Source: Rhodococcus sp. P-2
GTDB taxonomy: Bacteria; Actinomycetota; Actinomycetes; Mycobacteriales; Mycobacteriaceae
Direction: 5' to 3'
NCBI RefSeq assembly: GCF_016598535.1
Contig: NZ_CP066779.1
Span: 4,276,053 to 4,340,052, forward strand
Length of the DNA stretch: 64,000 nucleotides
Part shown: positions 41,642 to 50,348 of the stretch, one piece after another
Layout: each line of letters starts with the position of its first letter
Position numbering within the stretch: position 1 is the first letter of the stretch
Position numbers and translations under genes: made by a program
Notes under the pieces: generated by a model
What the model was told of the DNA's origin: nothing
Databases searched by the model: none
The model's input: only the letters and a program-made list of their open reading frames with translations

Positions 41642-43417
41642 ATGAGTCCGAAAACCGTTGCAGATCAATTGGTTCAGCAGCTCGTCGACGCGGGTGTCAG
41701 TCGGATCTACGGCATTGTCGGTGACAGTCTCAATCCCATCGTCGACGCGGTACGTCGCACCGATGGTTCCGAAAAGGGCGGAATCGACTGGATACACGTC
41801 CGTCACGAGGAAGCAGCCGCGTTTGCCGCCGCAGCGGATGCCCAGATCACCGGGAAACTCGCAGTGTGTGCGGGATCCTGCGGTCCCGGAAACCTTCACC
41901 TGATCAACGGCCTGTACGACGCTCATCGTTCGGGAGCCCCGGTCCTCGCGATCGCCTCACACATCCCCAGCGCCCAGATCGGAATGGGCTACTTCCAGGA
42001 AACGCATCCCGAGCGGATTTTCATCGAATGTTCGAGTTACACCGAACTCGTCAGCACGGCAGTCCAATCACCTCGCGTGGTGCAGTCGGCGATTCAGCAT
42101 TCGGTAGCTCGAAACGGCGTCTCGGTGATCGTGCTTCCCGGGGACATCGCCGATTGTCCGGCCGAAGGAACCCCGCCGACGCTCGTTGAAACTCGTAGGC
42201 CGACAGTCGTTCCGGACGCCGGTGACGTGAAGGCGTTGGCAGACGTGATCAACGGCTCGCGCAAGGTTGCGATCTTCGCCGGCGCGGGTGTGCGAAACGC
42301 ACGGGAAGAGGTGTTGGCGCTGGCCGAAACCGTCGGTGCTCCCATCGGGCATTCGCTGCGTGGCAAGGAATGGATCCAGTACGACAACCCGTACGACGTC
42401 GGGATGACCGGATTGCTCGGTTACGGTGCGGCGCACGACGGTATCCACGGCGCCGATCTCCTGCTCCTGATCGGCACGGACTTCCCCTACGATCAATTCC
42501 TGCCCGATGATGTTCGCACTGCTCAGATCGACATCGCGGCCGAGCGGTTGGGGCGTCGAACCAGCCTGGACCTGGCTGTGCACGGCGACGTCGCGAGCAC
42601 ATTGAGTGCACTGATTCCGCAGCTCGATCGGAAGACCGACCGCGGGTTCCTCGAGGACACCCTCGCCAAGCACAACACTCTGATGACCAAAGTGGTTGGT
42701 GCATACACGGATCCGGTCAAGCAGCGCACGCCCATCCATCCCGAGTATGCGGCCTCGATCCTCGACGATCTGGCTGCGGACGACGCTATCTTCACCGCCG
42801 ACACCGGAATGTGCAATGTGTGGACGGCGCGCTACCTCAATCCGAACGGGTCGCGGCGCTTCATCTCCTCGGCATTGCACGGATCCATGTCCAACGCGCT
42901 CCCACACGCGATGGGTGCGGCATGGTCGAGTCCGGGACGTCAGGTCATCTCGGTGTCCGGCGACGGCGGATTGTCGATGCTGCTCGGTGAGTTGGTCACC
43001 GTCGCGATGTACAAGTTGCCGGTCAAGATCGTGGTGTTCAACAACTCGACACTCGGAATGGTCAAGCTCGAGATGCTGGTCGACGGCCTTCCGGATTTCG
43101 GGGTCGACGTGCCCGCTGTCGACTACGCGGCGGTTGCTGCTGCGCTCGGTATCTTCTCGCGCCGAATCGAGAATCCCGCGGACATCGAAGCGGGCCTACG
43201 CGCCGCGCTCGATCACGACGGTCCGGCCTTGGTCGATCTGGTGACCGATCCGCTGGCATTGTCGTTGCCGCCCACCATCACCGGTGGTCAGATGAAGGGC
43301 TTCGCCCTGGCGATGTCGAAGATGGTGATGAACGGCGGCGTCGGCGAGGCAGTACAGATGGCCAAGTCGAATCTGCGGAACGTGCCGCGCCCCTCGCAGT
43401 TGGATCCTCGCGGCTGA
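41642..43417 (+). CDS. poxB: Pyruvate dehydrogenase (quinone)/pyruvate oxidase PoxB-like
   Basis: 591 aa from the ATG at 41642 with TGGAGG 4 bp upstream. It is a three-domain ThDP enzyme: the N-terminal Pyr domain has HVRHEEAAAFAAAADAQITG with the catalytic Glu, the middle FAD-type domain has the PFAM TPP_enzyme_M pattern (IFAGAGVRNAREEVLALAET), and the PP domain has SGDGGLSMLLGELVTVAMYK with downstream NNSTLG. It is expected to oxidise pyruvate to acetate and CO2, passing electrons to the quinone pool. Acetolactate synthase-like paralogues are the main alternative. Confidence 0.85.
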   Translation: MSPKTVADQLVQQLVDAGVSRIYGIVGDSLNPIVDAVRRTDGSEKGGIDWIHVRHEEAAAFAAAADAQITGKLAVCAGSCGPGNLHLINGLYDAHRSGAPVLAIASHIPSAQIGMGYFQETHPERIFIECSSYTELVSTAVQSPRVVQSAIQHSVARNGVSVIVLPGDIADCPAEGTPPTLVETRRPTVVPDAGDVKALADVINGSRKVAIFAGAGVRNAREEVLALAETVGAPIGHSLRGKEWIQYDNPYDVGMTGLLGYGAAHDGIHGADLLLLIGTDFPYDQFLPDDVRTAQIDIAAERLGRRTSLDLAVHGDVASTLSALIPQLDRKTDRGFLEDTLAKHNTLMTKVVGAYTDPVKQRTPIHPEYAASILDDLAADDAIFTADTGMCNVWTARYLNPNGSRRFISSALHGSMSNALPHAMGAAWSSPGRQVISVSGDGGLSMLLGELVTVAMYKLPVKIVVFNNSTLGMVKLEMLVDGLPDFGVDVPAVDYAAVAAALGIFSRRIENPADIEAGLRAALDHDGPALVDLVTDPLALSLPPTITGGQMKGFALAMSKMVMNGGVGEAVQMAKSNLRNVPRPSQLDPRG

Positions 43418-43424
43418 CCTACTC

Positions 43425-43459
43425 CCGCCCTGCCCTGCCGACGATGCGGGGCGGGGCGG
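43425..43459 (+). terminator. GC-rich hairpin between poxB-like gene and ilvA
   Basis: CCGCCCTGCCCTGC (43425-43438) pairs with GCGGGGCGGGGCGG (43446-43459), with two U-G wobbles, around CGACGAT. It lies 7 bp past the upstream stop. Confidence 0.6.
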
Positions 43460-43495
43460 TGGGAAGGTTGATCCCCGACGTGCGAAAATGGCGGA

Positions 43496-44851
43496 GTGTC
43501 TAACTCGCCCGATGTCGTAGTAACCAAGTCCGCCCTCCCCGCGCTCGACGCGCAGGAGATCGACGCGGCCATCGAGCGAATTCAGCACGTCATTGCGGCT
43601 ACCCCCTTGCAGTACAGCGACCGCCTTTCGGCGTTGACCGGCGCGCACGTGTACCTCAAGCGCGAGGACCTCCAGGGCGTTCGTTCGTACAAGATTCGCG
43701 GCGCGTACAACCTGATCGCTCAGCTCAACGAGGCCGAGCGTGCGGCAGGCGTGGTGACCGCCAGCGCCGGAAACCATGCTCAGGGTGTTGCCTTCGCGTG
43801 CCGAACCATGCAGATCAAGGGTCGGATCTATGTTCCGGCCAATACCCCCAAGCAGAAGCGTGATCGCATCCGCGCCCACGGCGGAGCGTTTGTCGAACTG
43901 TTCATGATCGGCGAGACCTATGACGCCGCCGCTGCTGCCGCAGCAGGGGACGTAGCCGAAACCGGCGCAACCATGGTCCCCCCGTTCGACGACGTGCGCA
44001 CCGCTGCGGGGCAAGGAACCATCGCAGCCGAGATCCTCACGCAACTGGACGCACCTCTCGACACGATCGTGGTGCCGGTCGGCGGCGGCGGTTGCATCGC
44101 GGGGATAGCCACCTACTTGCACGAGCGGTCGCCCAAGACGTCGATCGTCGGAATTGAACCGTCCGGCGCGGCATCCATGACAGCCGCTCTCGTTGCCGGC
44201 GGCCCGGTAACTCTTCCCGACGTCGATCCGTTCGTGGATGGCGCCGCCGTCAAGCGGATCGGCGACGTTCCCTACGAGGTCGTCTCACGTCTGGGTGCTG
44301 CCGTCGTGTCGCACGCGTCGTTGCCGCTCGTGGCTCGTCAACTTCAGACGCGCTCCGGTTCGGGATCGTTCGTCGTCAATCAGATCGACGAGGGCGCTAT
44401 CTGCACGGCGATGCTCGAGCTATATCAGAGCGAGGGCATCATCGCCGAACCGGCGGGGGCGCTTTCCGTTGCGGCACTTCAGAATCTGACGTTCGAGCCG
44501 GGATCGACCGTCGTCTGTCTGATTTCCGGTGGCAACAACGACGTCTCCCGTTACGGCGAAATCCTCGAGCGCTCGCTCGTTCACCTCGGGCTCAAGCACT
44601 ACTTCCTGGTGGACTTTCCGCAGGAACCGGGAGCGCTCCGTCGCTTCCTCTCGGACGTGCTCGGGCCGGACGACGACATCGCACTGTTCGAGTACGTCAA
44701 GCGAAACAATCGCGAGACGGGCGCCGCGTTGGTGGGTATCGAACTCGGTTCCGCCGACGGGTTGGCGTCGTTGCTCGAGCGGATGGAGCGCGCGCCGATG
44801 CAGTCCGAGAGGCTCGAGCCGGGAAGCCCGGCGTACCGCTATCTGACGTAA
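43496..44851 (+). CDS. ilvA: Threonine ammonia-lyase IlvA
   Basis: 451 aa from a GTG at 43496. The PLP-binding lysine is Lys66 in VRSYKIRGAYN; GGGGCIAGI is the phosphate-binding glycine loop and SAGNHAQGVAFA is the family signature. After the catalytic domain (about 340 aa) comes one ACT-like regulatory domain (HYFLVDFPQEPGALRRFLSD), shorter than the double ACT of E. coli IlvA and like the Corynebacterium enzyme. It makes 2-oxobutanoate for isoleucine and should be feedback-inhibited. IlvA and T-box-controlled ileS are both isoleucine genes but are separated here. Confidence 0.95.
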   Translation: MSNSPDVVVTKSALPALDAQEIDAAIERIQHVIAATPLQYSDRLSALTGAHVYLKREDLQGVRSYKIRGAYNLIAQLNEAERAAGVVTASAGNHAQGVAFACRTMQIKGRIYVPANTPKQKRDRIRAHGGAFVELFMIGETYDAAAAAAAGDVAETGATMVPPFDDVRTAAGQGTIAAEILTQLDAPLDTIVVPVGGGGCIAGIATYLHERSPKTSIVGIEPSGAASMTAALVAGGPVTLPDVDPFVDGAAVKRIGDVPYEVVSRLGAAVVSHASLPLVARQLQTRSGSGSFVVNQIDEGAICTAMLELYQSEGIIAEPAGALSVAALQNLTFEPGSTVVCLISGGNNDVSRYGEILERSLVHLGLKHYFLVDFPQEPGALRRFLSDVLGPDDDIALFEYVKRNNRETGAALVGIELGSADGLASLLERMERAPMQSERLEPGSPAYRYLT

Positions 44852-44864
44852 GGGACGCCCCCGG

Positions 44865-45386
44865 TCAGGGCCTGAGCCGCTCGACAACCTGTCGATGCAG
44901 CTCGGGGTCGGGCTGGGGGAGCCCGAGCATGGCCGCCAGGTACAGGCCGTCGCCGACGAGGCGGATGATCTCGGCCAGTACGGGATCGGCGATTTCGGTC
45001 TGGAGACCCTTGTCCCAGCTCCGCATCACATGTGTGACAGCCTTCTGGATTTCGTCGTGTTGTCCGTCGACCGTTCGGAGCGCGGCAATGATGGAGCGGA
45101 AGAGGGAGAGTTCTTCGCTTTCGTTGGCATCGGGAATCTGTAGATAGAACTCGGTGACAGTCGTACCGCCGGCAACGGCGTCCTCGAGTTGCTGATCCGA
45201 GCGTTCGCCGAGTCTGCGGACCATCGCCGCGAGGAGTGCTTCCTTGCTGGGGAAGTGATAGAGCAGCCCGCCCTTGGAAACCCCCGCCTCGGCGGCAACG
45301 CCTTCGAGCGTGACTTGGGCGACGCCGCTGACCAGCAGCAGCTTCTCCAGTGCGTCGAGAATTCGATCGCGAGTGTCGGCAGCCAT
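44865..45386 (-). CDS. TetR family regulator
   Basis: 173 aa from the ATG at 45386. The HTH is ARDRILDALEKLL-type (ILDALEKLLLVSGVAQVTLE, VAAEAGVSKGGLLYHFPSKE). The C-terminus is short and helical with an effector-pocket-like DPELHR end. It is divergent from the MFS transporter at 45515, and the 128-bp gap holds two matching operator-like dyads, so it probably represses that pump. Confidence 0.9.
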   Translation of the reverse strand: MAADTRDRILDALEKLLLVSGVAQVTLEGVAAEAGVSKGGLLYHFPSKEALLAAMVRRLGERSDQQLEDAVAGGTTVTEFYLQIPDANESEELSLFRSIIAALRTVDGQHDEIQKAVTHVMRSWDKGLQTEIADPVLAEIIRLVGDGLYLAAMLGLPQPDPELHRQVVERLRP

Positions 45387-45415
45387 GTGATGTGACCCTA
45401 CCCGGAAATAACTTT

Positions 45416-45467
45416 ACCGCTCGGACGGTTCACTGTTACCGTAGACCTACTGTACCGGCTGGACGGT
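45416..45467. promoter_or_regulatory. Two operator-like dyads between TetR and MFS genes
   Basis: ACCGCTCGGACGGT (45416-45429) and ACCGGCTGGACGGT (45454-45467) share ACCG-N6-CGGT and the following TTCAsTG. They start 38 bp apart, and the second ends 48 bp before the MFS start. Predicted binding sites of the divergent TetR protein. Confidence 0.6.
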
Positions 45468-45514
45468 TCAGTGAAATCTTTTCGAAAGAACTCAGAGAAA
45501 GTCGCAGGGGAGCA

Positions 45515-47059
45515 ATGTCAGTGTCGGCAGATCACACGTCTGCAATCAATCCCGACGAGGTTCGGGCGACAAAGCGTGACTGGGCGGGCTTGATAGTCCT
45601 TGCCTTTGCTGTGTTGCTCATCGCAGTCGACGGCACGGTGCTCGATCTTGCGCTTCCGTTCATCAGCGCGGACCTCGAACCGAGCAGCACGCAGTTGCTG
45701 TGGATCATCGACGTCTATTCGTTCGTGCTCGCCGGTCTGCTCATCACGATGGGTACGCTCGGTGACCGGATCGGCAGGAGAAAACTGCTCCTGATCGGCG
45801 CCGTGGGCTTCGGTCTGGCCTCGATCATCGCGGCCCTCGCAGTCAGTCCGGAAATGCTCATCGCCGCCCGCGTGCTGCAGGGCATCTCCGGTGCAACGCT
45901 GATGCCGGCCACCCTCGGTCTGATCCGCACGATCTTCGTCAACCCGCGTCAGCGCACCGAAGCCATCGGTGTCTGGGGCGCGATGGCAGGTGGCGGTACC
46001 GCAGCCGGCCCGTTGGTCGGTGGTTGGTTGCTCGAGCACTTCTGGTGGGGCTCGGTCTTCTTGATCAACATCCCGGTCATGATCGCGCTGGTGGTACTCG
46101 GCCCGATTCTGATCCCGGAGTCGAAGGACCCCAATCCGGGTCGATTCGACCTCATCAGTGCAGGTCTGTCGATGGCGACCATGTTGCCGCTCGTGTACGC
46201 GGTCAAGGAATCCGTGGTGCACGGCGTCAGTGGCACGCTGCTGGTCATCGGCCTGGTTGGTCTCGCGGCGGGTTACGTGTTCGTGCGTCGTCAGCGGATG
46301 CTGAAGGATCCGATGTTGGATCTGAAACTGTTCGCCAACGCGTCGTTCTCCACCGCGGTCATCACCAACCTGCTCTCGATCTTCGCGCTGGCCGGCGTGC
46401 TGTTCTTCGGTTCGCAGTACCTGCAGTTGGTACTCGGTAACTCGGCGTTCAACGCCGGCTTGTTGATGCTTCCGGGCATGTTGCTCAGCGCGTTCACTGC
46501 GGTTGCGGCGGCATGGTTGATCCGCCGGTGGTCGGTGTCTCACGTGCTCAGCGCAGGCCTCGCGGTTGCCGGTATCGGTGCTGCGATGCTGCTCGCCCTC
46601 GGCGTCGACAGCGGCCCGCTGATGTTCGTGATCGGCTTCGGTCTGGCCGGTGCAGGTGTCGGTGTCGCACTGACACTGACGTCGGATCTTGTGGTCAGTT
46701 CGGTGGAACCCGAGCGTGCCGGTGCTGCGTCCGCGGTGTCGGAGACGGCGTACGAACTCGGTATCGCGCTCGGCGTGGCGATCCTGGGCAGCGTGGTGAT
46801 GGCGATCTTCCGCAAGGGAATCGACACGTCGATGCTCGAGGCAGATCAGGCGCACGCCGCGCAGGGCACTTTGGGTGGTGCGCTGCAGGAAGCGACGTAC
46901 CTGCCCGGTGAACTCGGTTCGGTGCTTGCCGATTCCGCGAAGTCGGCGTTCGTCGACGGTATGCACGTTGCTGCCGGCGCTACCGCTTTGGTTCTCTTCG
47001 TCAGTGCCGCCTTGGTGTTGCGGATGCTGCGGAGTACACCAGAGAACGCGAAGCGTTGA
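45515..47059 (+). CDS. MFS drug transporter (DHA2/14-span type)
   Basis: 514 aa from the ATG at 45515 with AGGGGAG 3 bp upstream. It opens with the DHA2 signature LAFAVLLIAVDGTVLDLALPFI and motif A-like GDRIGRRKLLLIG, then about 14 hydrophobic spans. Proton-driven multidrug or antiseptic export is typical of the family. Drug is not deducible. Controlled presumably by the divergent TetR; convergent with treZ. Confidence 0.92.
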   Translation: MSVSADHTSAINPDEVRATKRDWAGLIVLAFAVLLIAVDGTVLDLALPFISADLEPSSTQLLWIIDVYSFVLAGLLITMGTLGDRIGRRKLLLIGAVGFGLASIIAALAVSPEMLIAARVLQGISGATLMPATLGLIRTIFVNPRQRTEAIGVWGAMAGGGTAAGPLVGGWLLEHFWWGSVFLINIPVMIALVVLGPILIPESKDPNPGRFDLISAGLSMATMLPLVYAVKESVVHGVSGTLLVIGLVGLAAGYVFVRRQRMLKDPMLDLKLFANASFSTAVITNLLSIFALAGVLFFGSQYLQLVLGNSAFNAGLLMLPGMLLSAFTAVAAAWLIRRWSVSHVLSAGLAVAGIGAAMLLALGVDSGPLMFVIGFGLAGAGVGVALTLTSDLVVSSVEPERAGAASAVSETAYELGIALGVAILGSVVMAIFRKGIDTSMLEADQAHAAQGTLGGALQEATYLPGELGSVLADSAKSAFVDGMHVAAGATALVLFVSAALVLRMLRSTPENAKR

Positions 47060-47100
47060 CCCGTGTAGAAGTAGCGCTGACTCTGACGGAATCCAGGTAG

Positions 47101-48822
47101 TCAGCGTTCGAGTACGACGAACGAGTGTCCAGGCACGACGGTTGCGGACGCGGTCTCGTCCTGTCTCGGCGGATCCCACCATAAAATGGGGGTTCCGCCG
47201 GCCGGGACCGAGGCCGCGTCCGTTCCCAGATTGCACACGATCTGTAATGCGCCGCGGCGCAGGGTGATCCACTGGCCGTCCTCGTCGTAGTCGACGTGCA
47301 AGTGCCCAAGCCAAGGATCGGTGATCTCGATTCGCTTCTTGCGCAGGGCAAGTAAATCGCGATAGCACGCCAGGACACGAGCATGCGTCTCGTCGGCTCG
47401 CTCGTCCCAGTCGAGTTTCGATCGCAGAAATGTCTGTGGATCTTGCGGATCCGGAATGTCGTCGCTGTTCCAGCCGTGTGCCGCGAACTCCGCCTTGCGG
47501 CCTGTGGCGGTGGCTTCGCCGAGTTCCGGTTCCGGGTGCGAGGTGAAGAACTGGAACGGGGTGGTGGCTCCCCATTCTTCGCCCATGAACAGCATCGGCG
47601 TGTACGGCGAGAGCAGGACCAGCGCCGCCTTGATCGCCAATTGGCCTGGCGTCAGATAGGCGCTCGGGCGGTCGCCGATCGCGCGGTTGCCGATCTGATC
47701 GTGGGTGCACGTGTAAGCGAGCAGAGCACTGGCCGGCTGATGCGTGATGTCGATCGGCCGACCGTGAACCCGCTCACGAAACGACGAATAGGTTCCGGCA
47801 TGGAAGAAACCGCGCCGCAACGTATTCGCAAGTGACTCCAACGAACCGAAGTCGGCGTAGTAGCCCTGGCGTTCACCCGAGACGGCCGCGTGAATGGTGT
47901 GGTGGATGTCGTCGTCCCACTGCGCGTCCAGGCCGAACCCGCCTGCCGCGCGTGGCGTGACGAGAGTGGCGTCGTTGAGATCACTTTCGGCGATCAACGT
48001 GAGCGGTCGACCCAGATGGGTCGACAGTGTTTCCGTTCGGACGGCGAGTTCCTCGAGGATGTGCGTCCCGGTGTGATCGACCAGGGCATGGACTGCGTCG
48101 AGGCGTAGGCCGTCGATGTGGAAGTCGCGCATCCATCGCAAGGCGTTGCCGATGATGTACTCGCGAACCTCGCCCGACTGCGGGCCGCCGATGTTGATGG
48201 TTCGGCCCCAGGTGTTCGCCCCGTCCGCGATGTAGGGACCGAACCGTTCGAGATAGTTGCCCGACGGGCCCAGATGGTTGTAGACCACGTCCAGGATCAC
48301 GCCGAGTCCGCGTTCGTGGGCAGCGTTCACCAGACGTTGCAATCCGTCCGGACCGCCGTAGACCTCGTGGACGGTGTACCAGAGCACACCGTCGTAACCC
48401 CAGTTGTGAGTTCCGTTGAAGCCGTTGACCGGCATGAGCTCCACGAACCCGATGCCGAGGTCTACCAGGTGATCGAGGCGCTCGATCGCGGCGTCGAAAG
48501 TTCCTTCGGGGGTGAACGTTCCGATGTGCAGTTCGTAGACGGACGATCCCGGAAGTTGCCTTCCGGTCCACTGAGAGTCGGTCCAGGACGACTCGTCCAA
48601 CCGGTGCAGTTGGGAGCGAAGGTGCACGCCCTCGGGCTGTCGCGGTGATCGCGGGTCCGGCAGCGTTTCGCCGTCGACGACAAACCCGTAACGGGCCTGG
48701 CTGTCGCAGTCGACCTCGGCTCGCCACCACCCGTCGTCGGTGCGTTCCATGTCGTGAGTGACTCCGTTGACGTCGACCCGGACCGATTCCGGCGTGGGCG
48801 CCCAGACCTCGAAAGTATGCAC
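47101..48822 (-). CDS. treZ: Malto-oligosyltrehalose trehalohydrolase TreZ
   Basis: 573 aa from the ATG at 48822. An N-terminal CBM48-like domain (FEVWAPTPESVRVDVNG) precedes a GH13 barrel. Catalytic Asp242 is in DGLRLDAVHAL and Glu279 in LIAESDLND; the C-terminal all-beta domain ends VPGHSFVVLER. It releases trehalose from the maltooligosyltrehalose made by TreY; both belong to the TreYZ route from glycogen. Its TreY partner lies about 13.9 kb away on the same strand, with unrelated genes between. Confidence 0.95.
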   Translation of the reverse strand: MHTFEVWAPTPESVRVDVNGVTHDMERTDDGWWRAEVDCDSQARYGFVVDGETLPDPRSPRQPEGVHLRSQLHRLDESSWTDSQWTGRQLPGSSVYELHIGTFTPEGTFDAAIERLDHLVDLGIGFVELMPVNGFNGTHNWGYDGVLWYTVHEVYGGPDGLQRLVNAAHERGLGVILDVVYNHLGPSGNYLERFGPYIADGANTWGRTINIGGPQSGEVREYIIGNALRWMRDFHIDGLRLDAVHALVDHTGTHILEELAVRTETLSTHLGRPLTLIAESDLNDATLVTPRAAGGFGLDAQWDDDIHHTIHAAVSGERQGYYADFGSLESLANTLRRGFFHAGTYSSFRERVHGRPIDITHQPASALLAYTCTHDQIGNRAIGDRPSAYLTPGQLAIKAALVLLSPYTPMLFMGEEWGATTPFQFFTSHPEPELGEATATGRKAEFAAHGWNSDDIPDPQDPQTFLRSKLDWDERADETHARVLACYRDLLALRKKRIEITDPWLGHLHVDYDEDGQWITLRRGALQIVCNLGTDAASVPAGGTPILWWDPPRQDETASATVVPGHSFVVLER

Positions 48823-48892
48823 ACGATCAGCATGCCTTGTTCGGTCGGATGCGGCAGCCTGGCGGGGCGGGATCGGTCGTCATGGACGGTTT

Positions 48893-50254
48893 CTATCCGC
48901 AGGTGTTGCCGGACGGTGCGGACAGCGTGATCAGTTCCGGAGTGGGTGCGCCGCAGCATCCGCCCTCGGCTTTTCCTGTGCCGGTTTCTGCTGTGTCAGG
49001 TTCGTCGAAAACGCCTGCGCCGCCGCAGACCCCGGTCTCCGGAAGGATCAACTCGACGCGGGCCGCGGCTTCGTGATCGCCGGCGAGTTCGGCTGCGATG
49101 CTGCGAACCTGCTCGTAGCCGGTCATCGCCAGGAAGGTGGGTGCCCGGCCGTAGCTTTTCATTCCTGCCGAGTACACGCCCTGCTCCGGATGGCGAAGCT
49201 CCTTCGCACCGTGCGGATACACGGTGCCGCACGAATGGACGTTCGGGTCGATCAGCGGAGCAAGCTCGACCGGCGCCTGTAAGACCGGGTCGAGGGCGAG
49301 TCGTATTTCCGAAAGCCAGGACAGATCGGGGCGGAATCCGGTCAGTGTGACGACGTTGTCCACGTCCTGGATGTGCTCACCGGCGTCGGAGGTAAGTCTG
49401 AGTCGCCCCGACGGGATTGTTGACACAGCGGCTGTACGGAAGCCGGTGACCACCCGAAGAAATCCCGCATCGACGGCCTTCTTCGCGCGCAACCCCAGGG
49501 CGCCGCGTGCGGGGAGTTGATCAGCGTCGCCGCCGCCGAATGCCGAGCCGACGTTTCCTCGGCGGACTGCCCAGGTGATACGGGTGCTCGGATCCTTCTC
49601 TGCAAGCCCCGACAGCGCAACGATCGCGGTCAGCGCAGAGTGGCCGCTTCCGGCGACGACAGTGTGCGTGCCGGTGAACTGTGCGCGCACCGTCGGATCG
49701 TCGAGATCAGGAACTCGGTACCTGATCGCGGACCCAGCAGCGACTTCGCCCAATGCTGGCAGACCTTCACCGCCGAGCGGGTTGGGAGTGCCCCAGGTGC
49801 CGGATGCGTCGACAACGGCCTGGGCCAAGACGCGATCCTCGGTTCCGTCATGGCGGCGGAGGTGAATCGAGAGGGGTTCGGTGTCGCGACCGGCGTCGAC
49901 GACCAGGTCACGCCCGCGCCGCGCTATGCCGCTCACTTCGGTGTCGAACTGGACCAGGTCGCCGAGTGCAGCGGCGAGTGGTTCGAGATAGTGCTCGCGC
50001 CATTGCCGGCCGGTCGGGTACGTCTCACCGTCGGGGGAGTCCCATCCATTCTGGTCGAGGAGTCGGCGTGCGGCTGGGGAGACGAGTTCGGACCAACGTG
50101 AGAACAGTCGAACGTGATTCCACTCGGAGATCGCGGTACCGGCTGCGCCTCCGCGCTCGAAGACGAGCGGGGTGAGTCCACGTTCGCGCAATTCGGCTGC
50201 GGCTGCCAGGCCGATCGGGCCTGCTCCGATCACGACCACGGGTAGGGGGTTCAT
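48893..50254 (-). CDS. ArsO-like FAD-dependent oxidoreductase of the arsenic locus
   Basis: 453 aa from the ATG at 50254 with AAAGG 6 bp upstream. An FAD-binding GAGPIGLAAAAELRERGL opens the protein, and NADPH-type GSGHSAL and LTGFRPDLSWL follow. Architecture matches the ArsO flavin monooxygenase-like proteins often linked to ars operons. The C-terminus is unusual, with Cys-containing VCGG, GGCCGAPTP and a final Cys pair, which might bind thiol-reactive metalloids. It is divergent from the ArsR-ArsN fusion and shares its operator region. Confidence 0.8.
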   Translation of the reverse strand: MNPLPVVVIGAGPIGLAAAAELRERGLTPLVFERGGAAGTAISEWNHVRLFSRWSELVSPAARRLLDQNGWDSPDGETYPTGRQWREHYLEPLAAALGDLVQFDTEVSGIARRGRDLVVDAGRDTEPLSIHLRRHDGTEDRVLAQAVVDASGTWGTPNPLGGEGLPALGEVAAGSAIRYRVPDLDDPTVRAQFTGTHTVVAGSGHSALTAIVALSGLAEKDPSTRITWAVRRGNVGSAFGGGDADQLPARGALGLRAKKAVDAGFLRVVTGFRTAAVSTIPSGRLRLTSDAGEHIQDVDNVVTLTGFRPDLSWLSEIRLALDPVLQAPVELAPLIDPNVHSCGTVYPHGAKELRHPEQGVYSAGMKSYGRAPTFLAMTGYEQVRSIAAELAGDHEAAARVELILPETGVCGGAGVFDEPDTAETGTGKAEGGCCGAPTPELITLSAPSGNTCG

Positions 50255-50266
50255 GTCGTACCTTTC

Positions 50267-50337
50267 ATCGACGATTATCGATCTATTCGGACTGTATCGA
50301 CAATCATCAATGTAGGCAACCATCGACGGCTGTCGAT
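50267..50337. promoter_or_regulatory. Two ArsR-type operator dyads in the divergent ars region
   Basis: ATCGA-N6-TCGAT (50267-50282) and ATCGAC-N4-GTCGAT (50322-50337) lie in the 94-bp gap between the ArsO-like gene and the ArsR-ArsN fusion. A related half-site TATCGAC lies between them at 50295. Predicted ArsR binding sites for both directions. Confidence 0.55.
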
Positions 50338-50348
50338 ATAGTGAAGCG

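Noticed and set aside
47076-47105. GCTGACT/AGTCAGC repeat between the MFS gene and treZ
   Set aside because: Seven-bp arms with a 16-nt loop that runs into the treZ stop; weak evidence for a terminator.
45518-47710. 730-codon open frame antisense to the MFS gene
   Set aside because: Spans two real genes (MFS and the end of treZ) and is rich in Arg/Asp/His/Gln, typical of shadows.
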